Of a DNA stretch of 64,000 nucleotides, positions 47,194 through 55,959 are shown in pieces (within the stretch, counting starts at the first letter, position 1; every line of letters starts with the position of its first letter). The notes below the pieces were generated by a model, which did not search any database, was not told the DNA's origin, and was given only the letters and a program-made list of their open reading frames with translations. A program made the translations under genes and the position numbers. The stretch is from positions 36,047-100,046 of the forward strand of contig JAAFIB010000003.1 of assembly GCA_013297725.1 (NCBI GenBank), in the 5' to 3' direction. Source of the DNA: Sphingomonadales bacterium (lineage in GTDB: Bacteria; Pseudomonadota; Alphaproteobacteria; Sphingomonadales; Sphingomonadaceae).

Positions 47194-48339
47194 TCACTGC
47201 CGCAGCAAATCTCGGCCGATGATCATCCGCATCACCTGATTGGTGCCTTCTAAAATCGAATGCACCCTCAGGTCGCGCCAGAAACGCTCGATCGGGTAGT
47301 CGCGTAAATAGCCATAGCCGCCGAACAATTGCAGCGCCTTGTTCACAATCTCGCTGCCACTGTCGGTGGCTAAGCGTTTTGCCATGGCGGAAAACCGTGA
47401 CTTGTCTGGTGCATTCGCGTTGACTTTGCTTGCCGCCATATACAGCAACGCGCGCGCCGCCTCTAAATCGGTTGCCATGTCGGCAAGCATGAACTGTGTG
47501 TTTTGAAAGTCTGCGATTGGCTGACCAAATTGCTGGCGCTCTTTGGTGTGTTTGACCGCTTCATCAAGGCATCGCTGCGCACCCCCCAATGAACACGCGC
47601 CAATGTTCAGCCGCCCGCCATCCAGCCCCGCCATCGCAAAGCGGAAACCATCACCCTCAGCCCCCACACGATTGGCAACCGGCACACGGCAATCTTCAAA
47701 AATCACTTGTGCTGTTGGCGATGCATTCCAGCCGAGCTTCTTTTCCGGCGCGCCAAAGCTTAATCCCGGCGTATCTTTTTCAACTACGATGCACGACACG
47801 CCTTTCGCACCATTGTCGCTGGTCCGAACCATCGCGACATAGACGTCGTTATAGCCTGCGCCAGAGATGAACTGTTTGGTTCCGTTCAGCACATAATGGT
47901 CGCCATCAAGCCGCGCGCTGGTTTTAAGCGCCGCTGCGTCCGACCCCGAACCCGGCTCGGTCAGGCAATAACTGGCGATTTTGTTCATGCTGACCAGATC
48001 GGGCAAGAACCGTGATTTCAACTCGGCACTTCCGAAACAGTCGATCATCCACGCGGCCATATTATGGATCGAAATAAACGCTGATGTCGATGGGCAACCA
48101 TACGCCATCGCCTCCATAATCAGCGCGGCCTCCAATCGTCCAAGCCCTATGCCGCCACTTTCCTCCGACACATAGATCGCGCCAAAGCCAAGCTCGCCAG
48201 ATGCTTTCCAAACATCGACGGGATAGTGGCAATCCTCATCCCATTGCGCAGCAAAGGGCGTGATACGATCCGCTGTAAACTTGCGCGCCATATCCTGAAT
48301 GGTGGTCTGGTCGCCGGTTAGGTCAAATTGATTGGTCAT
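47194..48339 (-). CDS. Acyl-CoA dehydrogenase, probably isobutyryl-CoA dehydrogenase
   Basis: The 381-residue flavoenzyme has 'YCLTEPGSGSDAAALKTSAR' (FAD/substrate site), 'GGRLNIGACSLGGAQRCLDE' and the catalytic Glu in 'HSILEGTNQVMRMIIGRDLL', in the position used by short and branched-chain enzymes. Next to the valine genes it most likely converts isobutyryl-CoA to methacrylyl-CoA. Its start overlaps the stop of the deacetylase gene upstream by 4 bases, and it is separated from the other valine genes by the plus-strand cold-shock gene. Confidence 0.9.
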   Translation of the reverse strand: MTNQFDLTGDQTTIQDMARKFTADRITPFAAQWDEDCHYPVDVWKASGELGFGAIYVSEESGGIGLGRLEAALIMEAMAYGCPSTSAFISIHNMAAWMIDCFGSAELKSRFLPDLVSMNKIASYCLTEPGSGSDAAALKTSARLDGDHYVLNGTKQFISGAGYNDVYVAMVRTSDNGAKGVSCIVVEKDTPGLSFGAPEKKLGWNASPTAQVIFEDCRVPVANRVGAEGDGFRFAMAGLDGGRLNIGACSLGGAQRCLDEAVKHTKERQQFGQPIADFQNTQFMLADMATDLEAARALLYMAASKVNANAPDKSRFSAMAKRLATDSGSEIVNKALQLFGGYGYLRDYPIERFWRDLRVHSILEGTNQVMRMIIGRDLLRQ

Positions 48340-49292
48340 TTTACAACGGGTTCCTTCAGGACTTTTTCATTGAACAAAGCGGTTGCAAGATCAGTATCAT
48401 TGTATTTGTACCACCGCGGCGCAGGCAGTTTTTTCTCCCACGCCATAGCCTCGGTCAACGTTCCCTGTGCCGATGGCACATCTGGCATCGCTTTGGAAAT
48501 AGGATCTGCATAGGCTTTATCAGCCGTGATGATTTCCCAGCCATCCTTGCGCAGTGCAGCCACCAAATCGCCGATAAACAATGCAGCAATGTCTGTTTCA
48601 TGAAGTAACATCACGTGCGCTGGCGAGCGCCCAATCGTTTTGATCGCCAGTTCGTTATAAAAATTTGCAGCCTCTACATGAAGCGTAACATAATAATTGC
48701 GAAGATCATGGATACTGTAAGGCTTATTCGCATTTTTGGCTGCGATTGTTAGTGCTTCGATATTCCAGTCTGAGGCTTCTGCCGTCACATAGCCATTTTG
48801 CAGCCCCCGCATTTTTAATCCGGCGCGGATCGCATCCCGCTTGACCTTATCTTTGCGTCCTTCATTCAGGTATGGAAACCGAAACCACGGCCGATATCCC
48901 TTGCGCCCTTTTAGCCAAGCCTCTGCTTTATCGATATCTGCAAGATATGCCTCTGCAGTGACCTCGGTTAGTGCAGAATGACTATAGCTATGGTTGGCAA
49001 GAACATGCCCCGCCTTTGCATACGCCGCGATCCGAGCTTCGCCGCCTAAGCCGTCTGGCCGTTCCAGATGCCCGGGCGTCACAAAGAACACCGCCTGTTT
49101 AACACGCGCGAGCTTTAACCCAGAAATAAGCTTTTTAGTGCGCTCATCGGGTGTGAAAAAAGCGCCAGCATCGCGGGGCGCATCATCAAAGCTAAGCGCT
49201 ATACGTTTTTTGGCATATGCCGGATTTGTCGACAGCAGCAAAGCAAACAGCGCAAAACATATGGTCATAATAGCTTTAGTTTTGATGACCAT
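48336..49292 (-). CDS. Polysaccharide deacetylase (NodB-fold) family, exported
   Basis: The 318-residue protein (ATG at 49292 after AAGGA) has a signal peptide cut near 'NPAYAKK' and the NodB motifs in order: 'IALSFDDAPRD' with the Asp pair, 'LANHSYSHS' (H-x3-H) and 'RPWFRFPYLNEG'. Such enzymes remove acetyl groups from sugars of peptidoglycan, chitin or biofilm glycans; the target is unknown. It is a paralogue of the next gene upstream and overlaps the acyl-CoA dehydrogenase gene by 4 bases. Confidence 0.88.
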   Translation of the reverse strand: MVIKTKAIMTICFALFALLLSTNPAYAKKRIALSFDDAPRDAGAFFTPDERTKKLISGLKLARVKQAVFFVTPGHLERPDGLGGEARIAAYAKAGHVLANHSYSHSALTEVTAEAYLADIDKAEAWLKGRKGYRPWFRFPYLNEGRKDKVKRDAIRAGLKMRGLQNGYVTAEASDWNIEALTIAAKNANKPYSIHDLRNYYVTLHVEAANFYNELAIKTIGRSPAHVMLLHETDIAALFIGDLVAALRKDGWEIITADKAYADPISKAMPDVPSAQGTLTEAMAWEKKLPAPRWYKYNDTDLATALFNEKVLKEPVVK

Positions 49293-49339
49293 ATTGCGTT
49301 CCTTATCAGCGGGGAGTTCCAACAAACCCTAGGCAGCAA

Positions 49340-50353
49340 TCACGGCACCCGCAAGACGCGTTCGTTGAACAGCCGTTTCATCACGCTAACCTCGTTCCGT
49401 TCAAACCAGCGCGGGCCTTTGACACCTTTGTCCCATGAGATCATCTGGATTAGCGTGCCATTGGCATCTGCAATCACCGGCGCAGGTAGCTCTCCCATCG
49501 GATCGGCATACGCCTCATCGGCCGTAATGATCGTCCAGCCGTCAGCGCGCAGTGCCTTGACCAAATCCTCTACATACAACGCAGCCAAATCTGTTTCGTG
49601 CAGCAGCAACATATGCGCGGGCGCGCGGTTCAAAGCGCGGCGTGCAAGCCGGTCTGCGAAATTGGCAGACAGCACATGAGTTTCCACATACAGATCGCGC
49701 AAGGCACTTTGATTGATAGCCTTACCTGATTTCTGCGCCCGGATCGTCAGGCTTTCCAGATACCAATCCCATCCGTCGGCGGTGACATAGCCATTGCGTA
49801 ACCCGCGCGACTTTAACCCTTCGCGCACCGCATCGCGCTTAACGGTATTCTTCCCGCCCTCGTCCAACTGAGGAAAGCGGAACCACGGGCGATAGCCTTT
49901 TTCGGGCTTCAACCATGTTTGCGCTTGATCGATATCAGCCAAAAAGCGGTCCGCCGAAATGTCTGAAAGCACCGGATGCGTTGCCGTGTGATTGGCAAGA
50001 ACATGCCCGCTGTGCACATAATCGCGCAATTGCTGCTCGGCCTGATTGCTAGCATCTATCCGCCCGGGATTTGTAAAAAACACTGCCTGCTTAACCCCTG
50101 CCCGATTTAGTGCAGCATTCAACAGTTGCGGGCGAACATCAACATCAAGAAATGCACCGGGGCCACGCGGGGCATCGTCAAAGCTTAATGCAATCCGTTT
50201 TGATCCGTCGCCGATGGCAGCATTAGGAAGACTTCGGCTTTGCGCTATCAGCATCAGTGCAATCGCCAGCAACAAAGCCACTAAAGCGGCAAATTCAAAT
50301 AGCAACAGCAAGCCCCAAGGCAGCGCGTTAATTTGGCGCATTATTCGCTGCAC
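49340..50353 (-). CDS. Polysaccharide deacetylase (NodB-fold) family, membrane-anchored
   Basis: The 337-residue protein has the same NodB motifs as the gene downstream: 'IALSFDDAPRGPGAF', 'LANHTATHP' (H-x3-H) and 'RPWFRFPQLDEG', in which the Tyr of R-x-P-Y is Gln. Unlike its paralogue it has an N-terminal membrane helix (about 12-38) without a clear cut site, so it probably stays in the inner membrane facing the periplasm. The first codon is GTG at 50353; ATG at 50341 is an alternative. A 12-bp palindrome lies upstream. Confidence 0.85.
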   Translation of the reverse strand: MQRIMRQINALPWGLLLLFEFAALVALLLAIALMLIAQSRSLPNAAIGDGSKRIALSFDDAPRGPGAFLDVDVRPQLLNAALNRAGVKQAVFFTNPGRIDASNQAEQQLRDYVHSGHVLANHTATHPVLSDISADRFLADIDQAQTWLKPEKGYRPWFRFPQLDEGGKNTVKRDAVREGLKSRGLRNGYVTADGWDWYLESLTIRAQKSGKAINQSALRDLYVETHVLSANFADRLARRALNRAPAHMLLLHETDLAALYVEDLVKALRADGWTIITADEAYADPMGELPAPVIADANGTLIQMISWDKGVKGPRWFERNEVSVMKRLFNERVLRVP

Positions 50354-50390
50354 AAAAGCCCCCTAAACTCATAAGCGTTTATAATCTCAA

Positions 50391-50402
50391 TTCGACGTCG
50401 AA
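50391..50402. promoter_or_regulatory. 12-bp perfect palindrome upstream of the deacetylase gene
   Basis: TTCGACGTCGAA reads the same on both strands, within a weaker extended symmetry (AATT...AATT). It lies 38 bases upstream of the GTG start. The site could be an operator; no regulator is suggested by the sequence. Confidence 0.35.
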
Positions 50403-50558
50403 ATTTCCACACCAATTTTTCCGGCTTTGTCCCAATTCCGGAATGTTGCGGGCAGCATCGAATGCCAGCATTACTGCCCAGTAAAACCGAAATGCATAAA
50501 AAGGGGTGGCGGACGCTCGTCACCGCTGCTAATCGCGCCAGATTGCCGCTTGGCATAT

Positions 50559-50635
50559 GCACCCATAGCTCAGCTGGATAGAGCGCTGCCCTCCGAAGGC
50601 AGAGGTCAGAGGTTCGAATCCTCTTGGGTGCGCCA
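50559..50635 (+). tRNA. tRNA-Arg, anticodon CCG
   Basis: The 77-base gene folds into a full cloverleaf. The 7-bp acceptor stem is GCACCCA with TGGGTGC, followed by discriminator G and an encoded CCA (50633-50635). The D arm is GCTC-loop-GAGC, the anticodon stem CTGCC with GGCAG around loop CTCCGAA, and the T arm AGAGG-TTCGAAT-CCTCT. The anticodon CCG reads CGG (Arg). It is the only tRNA in the window and stands alone. Confidence 0.97.
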
Positions 50636-51287
50636 GCATTTCCTTAGTTTTTTGGCCAATTTCATTTCTGTTACTGTTCGCGTTACAAGCCGTCACCGGA
50701 AATGTGATCGGCGTTAATATGCTTTTCTGGAAAACAAGCTGCGAAAGACCGCGCAGAAACCGATGTCGGGAAACCCGGCAACACTGATGAAGAAGCATCT
50801 CTGCCGGCGAGCTTTGCAATATCATCATTGATTTTTTATGCGTAAGACAGAACCATATAGCGGGTTTCAGACAGTTAGTTGAGTTTAGTGCTTTCCTCGT
50901 CGCCCAATTTTTCTTCATTAACCTCGGTCATATCCTCAGTGGAACTTTAGATACATCTTTCAGCTTAAGATCGCTACAAACCCGCAGTCGCTTCCTGGCC
51001 CTCTGATACAACGCGGTTTCAATGATCTTCCAGCCGTGCCTGCTGCGCTGGCCGTTTGCGAATAATTGATATCGGCCGTAACATGTGTTCCGCATGCTCT
51101 TGCGTCCGCCTGAAGGAATCATGCAACGGCATATTTTTAGTAACGTCGATTTCAATCGTCACAATGCGACCGCGAGCCTTGAAACGAAGCTCCGTTCAAT
51201 GAAAATTAACCAAGAAAGGAGGTTTTATCTTAAGTAAGGTTGGATAGCTTACGCCAAGCAAATCCTTCTTTTTTAGGCTGTTTTGAT
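50636..51287. other. About 650 bases without a convincing gene, after tRNA-Arg
   Basis: No open frame here has a good start, ribosome site and protein-like composition. Minus-strand frames at 50928-51155 and a second overlapping frame (about 51014-51186) read partly like protein in different frames, which could be a decayed gene, but nothing was recognised. A stretch with AAAGGAGG at 51217-51224 lies 15 bases before a TTG at 51240. No integrase, direct repeat of the tRNA end or insertion sequence was found. Confidence 0.6.
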
Positions 51288-53165
51288 ATGTTGAATAGGC
51301 GTTCGCTGTTTAAAATGGATATTCATGCGATTGATCACAACAATCCTGAAACCGTTGAAAATCCCCCGAAAGACCAGCCACGCGAGCTTAACAACGACGC
51401 CCTAAAAACCGATTATTCAAGCGAGCGAACATCGCGGCGCAATGGGAAGATGGCCTCCATTATAGTGCCGGCAATGACGGTCGCACTGGCAGCATGCGGC
51501 GGTGATGGAGGTGGCTCACCACCACCGCCGCCCCCTTCCCCGCCAGTTGCGCAAATCAAAAAGCCTGGTACTGATGCCGAAGCAGTTCGGTTCCTGACCC
51601 GGTCACAATTTTCCGTCAACACTGCCGACATGAATAGGTTAAAAGATGTCGGCTATGTCAGTTGGCTCGACAGTGAAATCGCGAAGCCGGTTAGCGAGCT
51701 TGCCGTTGCGGCATATCAGCGTCTGGGCGGCGAGGATTTTGCTAATCAGGACTATTTCGGCACGAACTTTCACACACAAGTGATGTGGCAGCAGTTTTTG
51801 GACAGCAATGATCAGCTCCGCAAGCGCGTGGCTTTTGCCCTGTCGGAATTTTTCGTTGTCAGCGCCAACGGCGTGGACGCCGTGTGGCACGGCCTTGGCC
51901 TATGTCACTATTGGGATATCTTGAACCAATACGCGTTCGGCAACTTCCGCGGCTTGTTGGAAGAAGTAACGCTGAACCCTGTTATGGGACAGTTTTTGAG
52001 CCTGAACGACAGTCGCAAAGAAGACCCAAGGACGGGGCGCCGTCCAGACGAGAACTATGCTCGCGAAGTCATGCAGCTGTTCACTATCGGACTGGTTCAG
52101 CTTAACAATGACGGGTCGGTCAAAAAGGATGCCAGCAATAATCCAATCCCGACCTATACCAACGATGATGTCACCAATGTCGCCCGCGCAATTTCTGGCT
52201 GGGCTTGGCAAGGGACAGCCGCTGAGCGGCTAAGCGGCGAACCTTATCTGGCGCCGGGCTATATGAAACGGCAGATGACGTCTGACCCGACCAAGATGCA
52301 ATATACGTACGCGAATCGGCCGTCAGAACATTCGGCATTGGAAGCCACATTCCTAGGCACAACTATTCCTGCAAATACTGATGCGGTAGCTGCTTTGAAG
52401 GTCGTGCTCGACACACTGTTCAACCATGCCAACACGCCGGTTTTCTTCTCCAAACAGATGATCCAGCGGCTGGTGACAAGCAATCCTAGCCCGGAATATG
52501 TTGATCGCATTGCACGAGTTTTTGCCAATAACGGATCGGGCGTTCGCGGCGATCTGGGCGCGGTATTCAGGGCGATACTCTTGGATGATGAAGCACTGGC
52601 AGCATCGGGTTTGACCAGCCAGACCTTTGGTAAAGTACGCGAGCCTTTCGTTCGTTTTGTCCAATGGGCGCGGACGTTCAATCTTAAAAAACCCGCATCG
52701 GGCAAATATGATCTTTATGATACCAGCCAGCAATCAAACTCGCTGGGGCAAATGGTATTCCGGTCGCCATCGGTCTTTAACTTTTTCCGGCCCGGCTATG
52801 TGCCAGCCGGGACCGCAATTGCCGCAAACAAGCTGGTGGCTCCAGAGTTCCAGATCGTCAACGAGATCTCAAACATTGGCTACGCCAATTACATGCACAA
52901 TGTCGTGACAAATAAAAGCAATCCCAATCTCGAACCGGATTACGCCGCAGAGATGACGATTGCGAATGACAGCACTGCTCTTGTGAGCCGAATTGACCTG
53001 CTTTTGACAGGCGGCATCTTGTCCCAAGCGAACAAGGACCGCATCAAGCAAGCCGTTGATTCCATAACACTGCCTGCAACCAATGACACCGATGCGCGTT
53101 TTAACCGTGTCGCAGCAGCCATCATCTTGACGATGGTTTCCCCTCAATATCTGATCCAGAAATAA
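51288..53165 (+). CDS. DUF1800 family protein, probable lipoprotein
   Basis: The protein belongs to the DUF1800 group: 'TDAEAVRFLTRSQFSVN' at the start of the domain, 'RKRVAFALSEFFVVS', 'NYAREVMQLFTIGLVQLN' and 'SPSVFNFFRPGYVPAG'. The function is unknown. From ATG 51288 it is 625 residues, but the first 55 are charged, then comes a lipoprotein-type signal 'MASIIVPAMTVALAACGG' starting at 51450, then a Pro-rich linker. The frame is open to TTG 51240. The true start could be 51240, 51288 or 51450. It is followed 12 bases later by its usual partner, a DUF1501 gene. Confidence 0.85.
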   Translation: MLNRRSLFKMDIHAIDHNNPETVENPPKDQPRELNNDALKTDYSSERTSRRNGKMASIIVPAMTVALAACGGDGGGSPPPPPPSPPVAQIKKPGTDAEAVRFLTRSQFSVNTADMNRLKDVGYVSWLDSEIAKPVSELAVAAYQRLGGEDFANQDYFGTNFHTQVMWQQFLDSNDQLRKRVAFALSEFFVVSANGVDAVWHGLGLCHYWDILNQYAFGNFRGLLEEVTLNPVMGQFLSLNDSRKEDPRTGRRPDENYAREVMQLFTIGLVQLNNDGSVKKDASNNPIPTYTNDDVTNVARAISGWAWQGTAAERLSGEPYLAPGYMKRQMTSDPTKMQYTYANRPSEHSALEATFLGTTIPANTDAVAALKVVLDTLFNHANTPVFFSKQMIQRLVTSNPSPEYVDRIARVFANNGSGVRGDLGAVFRAILLDDEALAASGLTSQTFGKVREPFVRFVQWARTFNLKKPASGKYDLYDTSQQSNSLGQMVFRSPSVFNFFRPGYVPAGTAIAANKLVAPEFQIVNEISNIGYANYMHNVVTNKSNPNLEPDYAAEMTIANDSTALVSRIDLLLTGGILSQANKDRIKQAVDSITLPATNDTDARFNRVAAAIILTMVSPQYLIQK

Positions 53166-53177
53166 GGAACGTCCAAT

Positions 53178-54617
53178 ATGCATATCAGCAAGCTGGATGA
53201 GCTAAACCGCCGTGCCTTTCTAAAGCGTTCGGCGCAAATGGGGGCTTTGGGTGCTGCGGCGCCCTTTGCCATGAACATGTCACTGATCAATGATGCTTCG
53301 GCGTTTACTGGCACGGGGCCATATCAGGCTCTGGTTTGTCTATTTCTGTTGGGCGGGAACGACCATGACGACACGTTGATCCCGTACGACGATACCAACT
53401 ATAATCTGTATAATACGATCCGTGGTGGTGGCGGCGGGCAAACAGCGGGCGGTATTGCGCGGGCAAAAGCTGATCTTGCGGCAACGGTTCTAAATCCTGT
53501 TGTGCCGCAGACGCTGACCAACAATATGCAATATGCGCTGCATCCGGCGATGACACGGATGAAGGCGCGTTGGGACCAGCAACGACTGGCCACGCTGCTG
53601 AATGTCGGAACGCTGATCCGGCCCACGACGCTGGCGGAGTATCAAAGCCAAAACCGGGTTCAAAACCCGCTGCCGTTCGGTCTGTTCTCGCACAATGACC
53701 AGCAAAGCGTGTGGCAGTCGTCTGCTCCAGAAGGCGCAACATCGGGATGGGGCGGACGGCTTGCGGACATTGCGATGTCGAGCAATACCAACACGATCTT
53801 CACTGCGATTTCAGCGGCGGGCAACAGTGTTTTCCTTACCGGCCAGTCTGCCCTTGCCTATCAAGTCAGCGGCAGCGGCGCGATTAGACTGCGCAGCGGC
53901 AACACGCGTGTGGCAGGCTCTACAGTTGCCCTCGACATGATGCGCCAGATTATGACGCAGCCCGATCCGAGCTCGCACATTTTTGAGGGCGAATATAACC
54001 GCGTTACAAAGCGCTCGATTGATTCTGAAGGTGTGTATTCTGCGGGGGTTAACGGCGCGACGCTTAATACCAGCTTTGCTCAGAACAACTCGACATCGGG
54101 TATTGCAGCGCAATTGCGCATTGTCGCGCGATCCATTGCCGCGAGGCAGGCGCTTGGGGTAAACAGGCAGGTGTTCTTTGTGACAATGGGTGGTTACGAC
54201 CATCATGACAACCTGATCACCGGGCATAATACCCTACTTGGGCAACTCGATTTTGCTATGGATGCATTTTACCAGGCGACGATCGAAATGGGTATTGCCG
54301 ACAAGGTGACGTTGTTCACCGCGTCTGATTTTGGTCGTACTTTAAGCTCGAACGGCGATGGCAGCGACCATGGCTGGGGCGGGCATCATTTCATCCTAGG
54401 CGGCGGCGTAAAGGGTGGCCGGCATTATGGTGTTGCACCTCCTGTGGCGACAACAGGCTCTGCGCAAGTCGGCCAAGGACGCCTCCTGCCAACGACATCC
54501 GTTGACCAATATGGTGCAACGTTAAGCAGTTGGCTTGGTGCATCGACCGGAGAGATGTCGACTTTGTTCCCCAATATCGGCAACTTCTCCGGCACTAATC
54601 TTGGCTTTTTCAACTGA
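53178..54617 (+). CDS. DUF1501 family protein, predicted Tat substrate
   Basis: The 479-residue protein starts with a clear twin-arginine signal: 'NRRAFLKRSAQMGALGAAAP' (residues 10-29), cut expected near 'DASAFTG'. The DUF1501 domain is related to alkaline phosphatase/sulfatase folds; segments 'LFLLGGNDHDDTLIPYDD', 'GGYDHHDNLITGHN' and 'GDGSDHGWGGHHFILGGGV' contain the Asp/His residues expected to bind metal. DUF1800-DUF1501 pairs are common in marine bacteria; the role is not known. The tatABC genes at 0.6-2.0 kb would export it. Confidence 0.9.
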   Translation: MHISKLDELNRRAFLKRSAQMGALGAAAPFAMNMSLINDASAFTGTGPYQALVCLFLLGGNDHDDTLIPYDDTNYNLYNTIRGGGGGQTAGGIARAKADLAATVLNPVVPQTLTNNMQYALHPAMTRMKARWDQQRLATLLNVGTLIRPTTLAEYQSQNRVQNPLPFGLFSHNDQQSVWQSSAPEGATSGWGGRLADIAMSSNTNTIFTAISAAGNSVFLTGQSALAYQVSGSGAIRLRSGNTRVAGSTVALDMMRQIMTQPDPSSHIFEGEYNRVTKRSIDSEGVYSAGVNGATLNTSFAQNNSTSGIAAQLRIVARSIAARQALGVNRQVFFVTMGGYDHHDNLITGHNTLLGQLDFAMDAFYQATIEMGIADKVTLFTASDFGRTLSSNGDGSDHGWGGHHFILGGGVKGGRHYGVAPPVATTGSAQVGQGRLLPTTSVDQYGATLSSWLGASTGEMSTLFPNIGNFSGTNLGFFN

Positions 54618-54683
54618 TTTAAACCAAGTTGAAGGGCGGACTGTTTAAGGAAAAATTAACCAACGCTGTTTAACTCCTATGGC

Positions 54684-55349
54684 ATGACTTGCCAGAAAAA
54701 CTCCCGAATAGTGTGGTTTTTGACCATCAGCACGTCGGCTGTACTCATGGCCTACGCGCCTCAAGCAAAGGCTGATGTGTTCGAGGTTGGAGCCAATGGC
54801 CAATGGCAACAAATCGGCCAAAAGGCCGAAGCTGCAGATGACGTAGACCTTAGCGCGTATCGCACGGAACCAAGCGGCCTGCCGCCTGTAAGATTGGCGG
54901 CGATCACAACGGTCGATGCACCCGAACAGCCTGTTCAGAACCAAGTGCTAAGCTCTGCTGCGGTAAAGGGCCAATATGCGCCGCTGATCAATGCCGCCGC
55001 GCAGCAATATGGCATCTCTCCAGCTCTGGTCGAAGCGGTGATGTGGCAGGAATCGCGTTACAATCACAGGGCGGTATCTAGCGCAGGCGCAATCGGTCTG
55101 ATGCAGTTGATGCCCGGAACAGCTCGCAATCTGGGCGTTAACCCACATGATCCGTGGCAAAATGTCTTTGGCGGTGCTGCCTATCTGCGCAAGCAGCTCG
55201 ATCTTTTCAACAACAACCTCCCCTTTGCCCTTGCCGCATATAATGCCGGCCCCGGGGCAGTCATCAAGCATGGCGGCATCCCGCCTTATGCCGAAACCCG
55301 CAATTATGTCAGCGTCATCATGCGCCGCTTGAACAATCAGGCGCAGTGA
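54684..55349 (+). CDS. Lytic transglycosylase (SLT domain), VirB1-like
   Basis: The 221-residue exported enzyme cuts peptidoglycan, in type IV systems to let the channel through the wall. A signal peptide (about residues 1-30, cut near 'AKADVF') is followed by an N-terminal linker and the SLT domain, with catalytic E123 in 'AVMWQESRYNHRAVS' and 'GAIGLMQLMPGTARNLGV', 'ALAAYNAGPGAVIKHGG'. It is the first gene of the VirB cluster, 10 bases before virB2, which supports a VirB1 role. Confidence 0.92.
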   Translation: MTCQKNSRIVWFLTISTSAVLMAYAPQAKADVFEVGANGQWQQIGQKAEAADDVDLSAYRTEPSGLPPVRLAAITTVDAPEQPVQNQVLSSAAVKGQYAPLINAAAQQYGISPALVEAVMWQESRYNHRAVSSAGAIGLMQLMPGTARNLGVNPHDPWQNVFGGAAYLRKQLDLFNNNLPFALAAYNAGPGAVIKHGGIPPYAETRNYVSVIMRRLNNQAQ

Positions 55350-55359
55350 GAGGAAAGTT

Positions 55360-55668
55360 ATGAAGAAGCTATCTGCAAAAATCAGCGCTGTGTTTCTGGC
55401 ATTGGCGACATCGCCTGCCTTAGCGCAAACCGCTGGCACCAATCCTCCGGGGTCAGGCCCGATCAACAATGCTCTTGGCTGGGTTCAAGGAACTTTGCTC
55501 GGTAATCTTGCGACAACCGCCGCTGTCATCGCCGTTGCTGCTTGCGGCTTTATGATGCTGACGGGCAGGATGAATTGGAAATTCGGCGCGACCGTGATCA
55601 TGGGCTGCTTCGTGCTATTCGGTGCAACGGCCATTGTTGCTGGCATCCAATCAACCGCAATGGGTTGA
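55360..55668 (+). CDS. virB2: Type IV secretion pilin VirB2/TrbC
   Basis: VirB2 is the pilus subunit. The 102-residue protein has a signal peptide ending 'SPALAQTAG' (cut near residue 23), then two hydrophobic helices 'LATTAAVIAVAACGFMML' and 'GATVIMGCFVLFGATAIVAG' joined by a polar 'TGRMNWKF' loop, the usual TrbC/VirB2 shape. A GAGGAAAG site precedes the start. virB3 follows after 6 bases. Confidence 0.92.
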   Translation: MKKLSAKISAVFLALATSPALAQTAGTNPPGSGPINNALGWVQGTLLGNLATTAAVIAVAACGFMMLTGRMNWKFGATVIMGCFVLFGATAIVAGIQSTAMG

Positions 55669-55674
55669 GCAAGG

Positions 55675-55959
55675 ATGTCTACGCTCAACCGCACCCCTCT
55701 GTTTCGCGCACTCGCGCAGCCGCAGATGTTTGCGGGAGTCACCTATAGCTATTTCATTATCAATGCCGTTGTTACGACCGAGATATTCCTGATGACGCGC
55801 AGCTTTTGGGCTGTTCCTGCTGCGCTGCTGATCCACGGCATCGGCTATATGGCGAGCCTTAAAGAGCCGCGCATCTTCGACCTTTGGATTATGAAAGTCA
55901 GCCGTTGCGGTCGCACCAAAACGCATGGGCTTTGGAAGTGTAACAGTTACCGGCCATGA
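55675..55959 (+). CDS. virB3: Type IV secretion protein VirB3
   Basis: VirB3 is a small inner-membrane protein that works with VirB4. The 94-residue protein has the family N-terminus 'LNRTPLFRALAQPQMFAGV', two membrane helices, and 'KEPRIFDLWIMKVSRC', where VirB3 proteins often have D-x-R-x-F-x-L-W. Its last bases overlap the virB4 start by 4. Confidence 0.92.
   Translation: MSTLNRTPLFRALAQPQMFAGVTYSYFIINAVVTTEIFLMTRSFWAVPAALLIHGIGYMASLKEPRIFDLWIMKVSRCGRTKTHGLWKCNSYRP

Noticed and set aside
50529..50918. Minus-strand 129-codon frame containing a '[14 protein letters not shown]' segment
   Set aside because: This part is the antisense of the tRNA-Arg gene; the same peptide is a well-known false protein in databases. 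The rest of the frame has no ribosome site or recognisable domain.
50928..51155. Minus-strand 75-codon frame after the tRNA
   Set aside because: It starts with TTG and has no ribosome site and no recognised domain; another frame in the same stretch reads equally well, so it is at most a decayed remnant.
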